The notes below the pieces were generated by a model. It was not told where the DNA came from. It saw nothing but the letters and a program-made list of their open reading frames with translations, and did not search any database. From Thiobacillus sp. (GTDB lineage: Bacteria > Pseudomonadota > Gammaproteobacteria > Burkholderiales > Thiobacillaceae), in assembly GCA_019459055.1 (NCBI GenBank), contig JAIBEI010000013.1:1-58778 (forward strand): a DNA stretch of 58,778 bases. The letters are read 5' to 3'. The position numbers and the translations under genes are program-made. Within the stretch, counting starts at the first letter, position 1; every line of letters starts with the position of its first letter. Below are positions 25,157-31,950 of this stretch, in pieces.

Positions 25157-25936
25157 CTAGAAAGTGATCTCCGCTTCCATGACGGTGACCGCGGATCCTG
25201 AAAGCAGCACGCGATCGCCCTTCAACTCGCAGGTGAGGCTGCCGCCACGCTTCGAAACCTGCCGCGCGGACAGGAGGCGCTTGCCCAAGCGGCCCGCCCA
25301 GTATGGCGCAAGCGCGCAATGCGCGGAGCCGGTGACGGGGTCTTCATGGATGCCGAACTTGGGGGCGAAAAAGCGGCTGACAAAATCAACATCCGTACCG
25401 GGCGCGGTAATGATGACACCGCGCAAATCAAGCTGGGCCAGCAGGGCTTGGTCGGGGGTGATGGCACGAACGGTAGCCTCGCTGTCGAATACGGCCAGGT
25501 AATCGTCGGCGACCAATACCTCGAGAGGTTGCTGCCCAAGCCCTTTGGACAGGATTTCGGAAGGCTCGCATGGTGTCGGCGGACAAGCCGGAAAGTCCAT
25601 TTCCAGCCACTCGCCCTTCCTTTCCACGATGAGCTCGCCACTGCGTGTTTCAAAGGTGATGGACGGCCCGGCGTAGCCGAGAATGTCGAAAAGGACATGG
25701 GCTGTCGCAAGGGTTGCGTGGCCGCACAGGTCAACCTCCTTGACCGGAGTGAACCAGCGCAAGTCGAAGCCTATTTCAGAGGGCACAAAGAAAGCCGTCT
25801 CGGACAGATTGTTTTCCTCCGCGATGGCTTGAAGCAGGCCATCGTCCAGCCAGCTTTCCAGCTGGCACACGGCGGCGGGGTTGCCTTCGAATGCGCGGGT
25901 TGCGAAGGCGTCTACTTGGTATTGTTTGATTTTCAT
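25157..25936 (-). CDS. PhzF-family isomerase/epimerase-like protein
   Basis: This 259-residue protein has the PhzF fold signatures YQVDAFATRAFEGNPAAVC at the N-terminus, EENNLSETAFF (catalytic Glu), FTPVKEVDLCGHATLATA, and HEDPVTGSAHCALAPYW in the second half. Characterised members include phenazine biosynthesis isomerase and amino-acid epimerases. Without phenazine genes nearby the true substrate is unknown. Codon usage is slightly less GC-rich than in the neighbours. A strong terminator follows. Confidence 0.87.
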   Translation of the reverse strand: MKIKQYQVDAFATRAFEGNPAAVCQLESWLDDGLLQAIAEENNLSETAFFVPSEIGFDLRWFTPVKEVDLCGHATLATAHVLFDILGYAGPSITFETRSGELIVERKGEWLEMDFPACPPTPCEPSEILSKGLGQQPLEVLVADDYLAVFDSEATVRAITPDQALLAQLDLRGVIITAPGTDVDFVSRFFAPKFGIHEDPVTGSAHCALAPYWAGRLGKRLLSARQVSKRGGSLTCELKGDRVLLSGSAVTVMEAEITF

Positions 25937-25982
25937 ATCCGGTCTCGATAGAAAAGTGGTTGCCCTACACGTTCAGCAAAAT

Positions 25983-26417
25983 TTAAGGGTTCGCGTTTTG
26001 TCGTAGCACCTTTAACAGGCTTTCCAGGTCAGGCGCTTCTTGATACTGAACCCCACTTGAGCCGACAGCATCCCATGTAGCCTTTGATCCAACATGCAAA
26101 TGGGCGGCAATTTTCAAGCTTGCATGGTCTTCAAGCAAGCCAACGGGTATCCAATACCCGGCCCTGCCATTAAGCGGATTAGGCAATGGGCTTCCGCATT
26201 TTGAACAGAAGTCCGAGCGGTAACCGGTATCTTTTACATATGAGGCAATGCGTTCCTCGCCGCACACCCATTGAAAATTTTCACTTGGGACGATGAGCGC
26301 AGCGTTTGCGACGGAGCCCGTTGCTTTTCGGCATAAAAAACAGTGGCACTGATAGATGTTCGGCAGCGTGCCAGACACTGCGAACTCGACTTCTCCGCAA
26401 AGACATTTACCTCGCAT
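25983..26417 (-). CDS. GFA-family (glutathione-dependent formaldehyde-activating-like) protein
   Basis: This 144-residue zinc protein has the GFA pattern CLCGEVEFAV, YQCHCFLCRKATG and FCSKCGSPLPNP, giving two CxxC-type metal sites. Despite the family name, most members have unknown substrates. The gene is visibly lower in GC than its surroundings and may be transferred. The ATG at 26417 is preceded by an uninterrupted run of 12 G (26424-26435) ending 6 nt before it; there is no ordinary Shine-Dalgarno other than this run. Length variation of the tract could change translation. Confidence 0.85.
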   Translation of the reverse strand: MRGKCLCGEVEFAVSGTLPNIYQCHCFLCRKATGSVANAALIVPSENFQWVCGEERIASYVKDTGYRSDFCSKCGSPLPNPLNGRAGYWIPVGLLEDHASLKIAAHLHVGSKATWDAVGSSGVQYQEAPDLESLLKVLRQNANP

Positions 26418-26423
26418 GCAACG

Positions 26424-26435
26424 CCCCCCCCCCCC
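26424..26435. repeat. 12-bp C/G homopolymer at the ribosome binding position
   Basis: Twelve consecutive C on the plus strand read as G12 on the coding strand of the GFA gene, 6 nt upstream of its ATG. It is the longest homopolymer I noticed in the window and occupies the Shine-Dalgarno position. Confidence 0.9.
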
Positions 26436-26441
26436 GAGCAT

Positions 26442-27074
26442 CTAGCCTGAAATATTCTGCAAACTCTCTGTTGCAATCTCACGCACGTCTGCATCTTCAT
26501 CGGCAGCCCGCGCGTCCAGCCATGGGCGCGCGGCAGCATCCCCGGTTAGCCCAAGGTAGTGACAGGCATCCGCGCGCACCCGCGCGTCGGCGTGCTGCGA
26601 CAGTTCGCCCAGCCGTGGCAGCAGCGCGCGCAGGGTGTCGCTCCCGGCGAATTCTTCCAGCAGCACGCCGGCACCCAGGCGCACGTTGAGGCTTGCCTCG
26701 ACGTTGCCGACGATGGGCAGCACCGCCGCCAGCAGGGCGGGGTCGGCCTCGATCAGCGCCTGCGCGCGCGGCAGCTGGCCTTCCTTCAGCAGCGCATGAA
26801 ACCAGTCGGCCAGCCCCGTCTCGCTGTCGGCCTTGGTCGCCCACTCGGCGAGCTCGGCCTTGCCGTGCACCCCGGTGAGTTCGATGCGGCCGATGCGCAG
26901 CCACGGCACCGAGCGCACCCCGAGCGCTTGCCCGACTTCGGGGCGCTGCTCCAGGTTGACCGCCTCCAGGCGGCCGATCGTGCCCTGTTTCACCAGATCG
27001 GCGAGCGCCGTCAGCATCGCCGGGCAATGCGGGCAGTGGGTGGAAATCAGCAGCAGGGCGTCGGGTGCGGGCAT
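26442..27074 (-). CDS. Thioredoxin-fold protein fused to HEAT-like repeats
   Basis: This 210-residue protein has an N-terminal thioredoxin-like domain (residues ~1-85) with the redox motif CPHC (STHCPHCPAML), a cis-Pro segment VRSVPWLRIG and an acidic turn. The C-terminal half contains helical HEAT-type units (LLPRLGELSQHADARVRADACHYLGL, ADEDADVREIATESL). The combination suggests a redox protein with a protein-binding scaffold. The ATG at 27074 is used; the longer open frame upstream is antisense to the next gene. It is divergent from the hydrolase gene at 27129. Confidence 0.8.
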   Translation of the reverse strand: MPAPDALLLISTHCPHCPAMLTALADLVKQGTIGRLEAVNLEQRPEVGQALGVRSVPWLRIGRIELTGVHGKAELAEWATKADSETGLADWFHALLKEGQLPRAQALIEADPALLAAVLPIVGNVEASLNVRLGAGVLLEEFAGSDTLRALLPRLGELSQHADARVRADACHYLGLTGDAAARPWLDARAADEDADVREIATESLQNISG

Positions 27075-27128
27075 GGGCGTTGTTCGAATGCGATTGGTTG
27101 AATGGTGGCGTGGCGGGATAATGGCTGC

Positions 27129-27767
27129 ATGGAATTTACCATCCTCCCCGTCACCCCGTATCAACAGAACTGCTCCCTGGTGTGGGACGCCGATGGCCGC
27201 GCCGCGCTGATCGATCCCGGCGGCGAGGCCGAACGCCTGCTGGCGGAGGTTGCTGCGCGCGGCCTCACGCTGGAAAAAATCCTGCTCACCCACGGCCACC
27301 TCGATCATGTCGGCGCGGCGGTGGAATTGCGCGAGGCGCTCGGCATTCCCATCATCGGCCCGCAGCGCGAGGAGAAGTTCTGGCTCGACATCCTGCCGCA
27401 GCAGGCCGAGCTGTTCGGGTTTCCGCCGATGCTCGCGTTCACGCCCGATCAGTGGCTGGCGGATGGCGACCGGGTCGAGGTGGGGTCGATCCGTTTCGAC
27501 GTGCTGCACTGCCCCGGCCACACTCCCGGCCATGTGGTGTTTTTTCAGCCGGAAACGCGGCTCGCCTTTGTCGGGGACGTGCTTTTCAAGGGCTCGATCG
27601 GCCGCACCGATTTCCCGCGCGGCGACCACGCCGCCTTGCTGGCCGCCATCCGCAACAAGCTGTTTCCGCTCGGCGATGACGTGCGCTTCGTGCCGGGGCA
27701 CGGCGCGATGTCGACGTTCGGGCACGAGCGCCGCGAGAATCCCTTCGTCGGCCTCGCTGCTGATTGA
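27129..27767 (+). CDS. MBL-fold metallo-hydrolase (YcbL/glyoxalase II-like)
   Basis: This 212-residue protein has the full metal-binding set LTHGHLDHVGA (THxHxDH), HCPGHTPGHVVF, FVGDVLFKGSIGRTDFPRGD and VPGHGAMSTFGHE. The short length without a C-terminal helical domain fits YcbL-type hydrolases. It probably hydrolyses a thioester such as S-lactoylglutathione, but this is by family only. It differs clearly from the dioxygenase-type MBL protein at 2109-2858. An ATG at 27129 gives the usual N-terminus (EFTILPVTPYQQN). Confidence 0.88.
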   Translation: MEFTILPVTPYQQNCSLVWDADGRAALIDPGGEAERLLAEVAARGLTLEKILLTHGHLDHVGAAVELREALGIPIIGPQREEKFWLDILPQQAELFGFPPMLAFTPDQWLADGDRVEVGSIRFDVLHCPGHTPGHVVFFQPETRLAFVGDVLFKGSIGRTDFPRGDHAALLAAIRNKLFPLGDDVRFVPGHGAMSTFGHERRENPFVGLAAD

Positions 27768-27773
27768 GGTTGA

Positions 27774-28679
27774 TTACCCGTCGCGCGGCGGCGGCGTGAC
27801 GGCATCGAGCAGCGCACCCGCGGCGTCCGCCGTGGCCCGTCCCCGATCGCGGCGCGGGTTGTACTCGACGATTTCCATCGCCATGAAGGCCGGGTCCCCG
27901 CGCAGGTGCGACAAGGCTGCGGCGAGTTCGTCGCAGCCCAGGCCGCCCGGGACAGGTGTGCCCACGCCCGGCTCCTCCTCGGGGTCGAGCGCATCCAGGT
28001 CCACGCTCACGCCGAAACCGGCGGTGCCGTGCCGCGCGATGGCGAGCGCCGCGTCGAACACGGCGGCAAGACCGCGCCGGCGGACTTCCTCCATGTCGAA
28101 TACCCGCACGCCCAACCGGTGCAGCAGCGCGGCTTCGCCCGCCTCGTAGCTGCGCACGCCGATCAGGCACACGTGCTCGGGAAGCAGCTTGGCTTCCGGG
28201 CCGTCGATGGCGGTGAGCGCCGCCTCGCCGTGGCCGAGCAGGGCAGCGAGCGGCATGCCGTGGATCTGCCCGCTCGGCGTGGTGGCGAAGGTGTGGCTGT
28301 CCATGTGGGCGTCGATCCAGATCAGGCCGAGCGGGCCGCGGTCGGCCAGCGCGCGGTGCACGCCGCTCCAGGTGCCGATGGCGCAGGAATGGTCGCCGCC
28401 CACGACCAGTGGAAAATTTCCCGCTTTCAGCACGGCCTCCACTTCAGCGGCCAGCCGGGCGCCGAGTGCAGCCACCGCGTGCAGCGGCGTGTCCTCTGCC
28501 TCGCGCGGGACGCGCAGGATCGCACCCCATTGCACATGCTGCAACGGGGTGTCGTGGAACACCCGGTAGCGGCGCAGTGCATCCGGCCCCTCGGCGGTGG
28601 CCGGATCGGGTGCGCCGGCGCCGCTGGCGGCACCGATGATCATGATGTTGCGCGCGGGGGAAACGGGGGCCGGCTTCAT
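27774..28679 (-). CDS. rocF: Arginase
   Basis: This 301-residue enzyme hydrolyses arginine to ornithine and urea. The binuclear manganese site is visible: GGDHSCAIGTWSGV, IDAHMDSHT, and VDLDALDPEEEPGVGTPVPGG. The length and the early IGAASGAG motif fit arginase better than agmatinase. The ATG at 28679 overlaps by 4 nt (ATGA) the stop of a truncated aldehyde dehydrogenase frame, so it may be translated by coupling. It could be the last gene of the AEC permease/GarR transcript. No urease genes are present in the window. Confidence 0.87.
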   Translation of the reverse strand: MKPAPVSPARNIMIIGAASGAGAPDPATAEGPDALRRYRVFHDTPLQHVQWGAILRVPREAEDTPLHAVAALGARLAAEVEAVLKAGNFPLVVGGDHSCAIGTWSGVHRALADRGPLGLIWIDAHMDSHTFATTPSGQIHGMPLAALLGHGEAALTAIDGPEAKLLPEHVCLIGVRSYEAGEAALLHRLGVRVFDMEEVRRRGLAAVFDAALAIARHGTAGFGVSVDLDALDPEEEPGVGTPVPGGLGCDELAAALSHLRGDPAFMAMEIVEYNPRRDRGRATADAAGALLDAVTPPPRDG

Positions 28680-28852
28680 GCGTTTGGCCGGGCGGAAAAG
28701 GCCGCGTGCGCGGCTTCGATCGCGCGTTTGGCATCGGCGATGGTGCTGCGCGGTATGGGGCCGACGATTTCCGTATTGGCAGGGTTGCGAATGGCGAAGC
28801 GTGCGCCATCGGCGGCATTCCGCCATTCGCTGGCGGTCAGCGCCTGTTGCAT
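28676..28852 (-). pseudogene. Aldehyde dehydrogenase N-terminal remnant
   Basis: This 58-codon frame begins MQQALTASEWRNAADGARFA and continues with IRNPANTEIVGPIPRST and DAKRAIEAAHAAFSA. The last two are the start of the Rossmann-type aldehyde dehydrogenase domain (NPANxEIVG, then AIEAAHAAF). The reading stops at 28676, where a complete enzyme would need more than 400 further residues. The stop overlaps the arginase ATG. I read it as the stump of a deleted gene, now serving as a leader for arginase. A functional short peptide cannot be excluded. Confidence 0.6.
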
Positions 28853-28939
28853 GAACAGGGCTGCATCGCGTTGGCGTTCACCGTCAGCGTCTCCGGGCGT
28901 TTCGCTTGGGGCACAGTCTTGCGCGTGAAGCGCGGCGGC

Positions 28940-29830
28940 TCACTTGTCGTTGTCGAGGCTCTCGCCGGTCAGCCGCTCGAGCGCGCGCATGATGGCCGAC
29001 GAGTCGAGTTCGCTGTCTCCGGCGCCCATCAGCGCGTTCATCTGCTGCGCGATCAGCGCAGCGCCGGGCAGCGGGGTGGCGGTTTCCTGCGCGTTGTCCA
29101 TGACGATGGCCATGTCCTTGTGGTGCAGCTTGACCTTGAAGCCGGCCTTGTAGTCGGAGTCGAGCATGCGCTGGCCGTGGACGTCGAGGATGCGGCTGCC
29201 GGCGAAACCGCCCAGCAGCGCTTCGCGCATCTTGACCGGGTCGACGCCGTTGCGGCGCGCCAGCAGGATGGCTTCGGCAACGCCTTCGAAGGTGAGGCCG
29301 ACGACAATCTGGTTGCAGCATTTGACCACCTGTCCGGCGCCGTGGCCGCCGACGTGGACGATGTTCTTGCCGAGGATTTCGAACAGCGGGCGGATCTTTT
29401 CGAAGATCGGCGCTTCGCCGCCGACCATGATCGACAGCGTGCCCTCGCGCGCGGCGACTTCGCCGCCCGACACCGGGGCGTCGAGCATGTGGACGCCGCG
29501 CTCGGCCAGCGCAGCGGCGATGCGGCGGGTGGCGGAGGGCGAGACGGTGCTCATGTCGACGATGGTGTGGCCGGGGCGGGCGCCGTGCACCAGCCCGCGG
29601 TCGCCGAGGATGATCTGTTCGACGTCGGTGGTGTCGGAGACGACGGTGAAGGTGATGTCCGATTCGGCGGCGACTTCGGAGGGGGTGCCCTTGCCAAGCG
29701 CGCCGGCGACCAGCATCGGTTCGAGGCGGTCGAAGCGGCGGCCGTAGACGAACAATTGGTGCCCGGCGCCCAGCAGGTTTTCCGCCATGGGGCGGCCCAT
29801 GATGCCGCTCCCGATGAATCCGATTTTCAT
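28940..29830 (-). CDS. garR: 2-hydroxy-3-oxopropionate (tartronate semialdehyde) reductase-like
   Basis: This 296-residue beta-hydroxyacid dehydrogenase has the NAD(P) loop IGFIGSGIMGRPMAENL, the substrate motif LDAPVSGGEVAAREGTL, and GAGQVVKCCNQIVVGL with the catalytic Lys. GarR/GlxR reduces tartronate semialdehyde to glycerate, downstream of glyoxylate. Related 3-hydroxyisobutyrate dehydrogenases are the alternative. It overlaps the permease stop by ATGA (29827-29830). It could take products from the glycolate oxidase encoded at 2.9-6.6 kb, though no glyoxylate carboligase gene is seen. Confidence 0.82.
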   Translation of the reverse strand: MKIGFIGSGIMGRPMAENLLGAGHQLFVYGRRFDRLEPMLVAGALGKGTPSEVAAESDITFTVVSDTTDVEQIILGDRGLVHGARPGHTIVDMSTVSPSATRRIAAALAERGVHMLDAPVSGGEVAAREGTLSIMVGGEAPIFEKIRPLFEILGKNIVHVGGHGAGQVVKCCNQIVVGLTFEGVAEAILLARRNGVDPVKMREALLGGFAGSRILDVHGQRMLDSDYKAGFKVKLHHKDMAIVMDNAQETATPLPGAALIAQQMNALMGAGDSELDSSAIMRALERLTGESLDNDK

Positions 29831-30783
29831 GATGCAATGCCTTTCACGACAACAAGCCAGAATGGCAGCGTAACCAATCCCACCAGCGTTGACCAGCCCA
29901 TGATGAGGCCTGCCAGGCGGGTATCGAGGCCGAAGCGGTCGGCCAGCGCGATGACCATCACCATGGTCGGCATGGCCGCTTCCAGGATCGCCGCTTCGCC
30001 CGGCTCGGTGAGCGTGCCGGGCCACGCCAGCGCAATCCCCAGCGCCAAGAGCGGCATCAGCGCCAGCTTGATGGCCATGGCGATAAAAACGGCCTTGTGC
30101 GGGCGCAGGTCGTGCCAGGGAATGGTCAGGCCCAGCACGAACAGCATCAGCGGAATGGTCGGGCTGCCGGCCCAGCGCGCGGCTTCCACCAGCGGTTCGA
30201 GTGCCACCTCCGAGAGGTTGACCGCGATGCCCGCCGCGAAGCCCCATACCGGCGGCAGCTTCAGCCACATCGACAGGAACGAGGCATGCTCGGCGTGCTT
30301 CCCGCAGCGAAAGGCGATCCACACGCCGACCGACCACAGCAGCGGCGTGGCGGCGAGCATGTCGGCGAAGAACGGGTAGCGCACGCCCGATTCGCCGTAC
30401 ACCGTGGTGAGAAAGGGGTAGCCGAAGAACAGCACGTTGCCGAAGCCGGACGCCAGTATGACGGCGCCGCGCTGCGGTAGCGTGAGGCCGCGCCCGAGCG
30501 GGGTGGCGAACAGCGCCAGCGCGGACAGCGCAAGGCCGAACAGGGTGGCGGCGCCGAGAATCAGCGGCACCTGCAGGATGGCGAGGTCAACTGTGGCGGA
30601 TGCGCCGGCCGCGAAGAACAGCATGGGCGCAAAAAAATTCAGTACCAGCCGGTTGATTTCGCCGCGCAGGCCGACAATGGAAACGCCGGATTGCCAGCGT
30701 GGCCAGATGGCGCCCGCGGCGATCAGCAGCGACAAGGGCAGCAGCGTTTTAAGCAGCAGTTGCTGTGCGAGCTCGGCAGACAT
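29827..30783 (-). CDS. AEC-family transporter
   Basis: This 318-residue membrane protein has about ten helices, including LLPLSLLIAAGAIW at the N-terminus and LILGAATLFGLALSALALF. Two charged-residue-containing segments sit near the middle. This is the auxin efflux carrier (AEC) superfamily layout, whose bacterial members move organic acids such as malonate or malate. As the first gene before garR, with an ATGA overlap, it may import or export the hydroxyacid handled by that enzyme. Confidence 0.83.
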   Translation of the reverse strand: MSAELAQQLLLKTLLPLSLLIAAGAIWPRWQSGVSIVGLRGEINRLVLNFFAPMLFFAAGASATVDLAILQVPLILGAATLFGLALSALALFATPLGRGLTLPQRGAVILASGFGNVLFFGYPFLTTVYGESGVRYPFFADMLAATPLLWSVGVWIAFRCGKHAEHASFLSMWLKLPPVWGFAAGIAVNLSEVALEPLVEAARWAGSPTIPLMLFVLGLTIPWHDLRPHKAVFIAMAIKLALMPLLALGIALAWPGTLTEPGEAAILEAAMPTMVMVIALADRFGLDTRLAGLIMGWSTLVGLVTLPFWLVVVKGIAS

Positions 30784-30834
30784 GAGGCGGGATGCAGACG
30801 GGTGGGGCGCTCATCATAACGCCGCCATAGGACA

Positions 30835-30859
30835 GCCGGCGCGCGGGAAGCGCGCCAGC
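30835..30859 (-). terminator. Hairpin downstream of pbpG
   Basis: A 10-bp stem (arms 30835-30844 and 30850-30859, 5-nt loop) lies just after the pbpG stop. The one non-Watson-Crick pair is a G-U on the minus-strand RNA but a C-A mismatch on the plus strand, so it is made for minus transcription. There is no T-run, so termination would be weak. Confidence 0.5.
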
Positions 30860-30869
30860 CGGAGTAGGA

Positions 30870-31838
30870 TCAGGTGCGTGAGGCGGGGGTGTGACGGTTG
30901 TCGGTGCGGTGTGACAGGCTGTCGGATTCCAGCCATTGCTTGATGCGGGTGACGTCGCCGGCGCGGCGGCTGGTGCCTTGAGCATCGAGCAGCACGATGA
31001 TGACATCGCGGTTGCCAACCTGCGCCTGCATAACCAGGCAATGGCCCGCTTCGTTGATGAAGCCGGTTTTGGACAGGCCGATGTGCCAGTCTTCCGCGCG
31101 GGTGAAGCGATTGGTGTTGTTGAATGCCACGGTGCGGTAGTGCACCTGGGGCTTTTGCCGTTTTTTCTGGGTCACCACGCGCTGAGTGCCCAGGGTGTAA
31201 TTGCCGGCGGTGCTGATGTCGCGGATTTCGGGGTAATTCTGATAAGCGTAATCGACGAGTTTGGCGAGATCGATCGCGGTCGAACGGTTGCCGCTCGACA
31301 GTCCGGTCGGCTCGACGTACACCGTGTTGTGCATGTCCAGTGCGCGCGCCATGCGGTTCATGGTGGGGACAAAGCGCTCCAGCCCGCCCGGGTAGCTGCG
31401 CCCGAGCGCGTGTGCCGCGCGGTTGTCGGACGCGATCAGCGCCAGGTGCAGCAACTGGCCGCGCGTGTAACGGGCGCCGATGGCCAGGCGTGAGCCGGTG
31501 CCCTTGAGGGTGTCGCGGTCTTCGTTGGTGATGGTGATGTGCTCGTCCAGCGGTTGCGCGGCATCGAGCACCAGCATCGCGGTCATCAGCTTGGTGATCG
31601 AGGCGATCGGCGTCTGCAAGGCGGCATTTTTCGCCAGCAGCGGCTGCCCGCTGGCCTGGTCGAACACCAGGACCGACTGTGCGCTCAGTTCCGGCATCGA
31701 CGCAAAGTCGGGCGCCGCTTGCGGAGCGGACAGCAGGGTGTCGACCTGGTCGCTCAGTTGCAGGGACGTGCGGCCATCGAGCGCGGCGGCGCCGGTGTGA
31801 ACGCACAGCAAGATCAATCCGGTCAGTACAGCTTTCAT
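30870..31838 (-). CDS. pbpG: D-alanyl-D-alanine endopeptidase (PBP7 type)
   Basis: This 322-residue low-molecular-weight penicillin-binding protein acts in the periplasm, cleaving DD cross-links of peptidoglycan. It has a signal peptide (residues 1-20, ending GAAA). The three serine peptidase motifs are present: SITK, SDN (ALIASDNRAAH) and KTG (GLSKTGFINEAGH). The length and lack of a C-terminal membrane helix fit PbpG. I use the ATG at 31838; a TTG at 31853 would add five residues. Neither has a convincing Shine-Dalgarno. Confidence 0.87.
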   Translation of the reverse strand: MKAVLTGLILLCVHTGAAALDGRTSLQLSDQVDTLLSAPQAAPDFASMPELSAQSVLVFDQASGQPLLAKNAALQTPIASITKLMTAMLVLDAAQPLDEHITITNEDRDTLKGTGSRLAIGARYTRGQLLHLALIASDNRAAHALGRSYPGGLERFVPTMNRMARALDMHNTVYVEPTGLSSGNRSTAIDLAKLVDYAYQNYPEIRDISTAGNYTLGTQRVVTQKKRQKPQVHYRTVAFNNTNRFTRAEDWHIGLSKTGFINEAGHCLVMQAQVGNRDVIIVLLDAQGTSRRAGDVTRIKQWLESDSLSHRTDNRHTPASRT

Positions 31839-31950
31839 ATGTGTTTGTTTCAATGAGGGGCGGCAGGATTACAACACCATAGACAACACTATACGGACAT
31901 GTCGACTAAAACTTGAAAACAACAGTTCATGTCCATGACCCCGGTAATTT

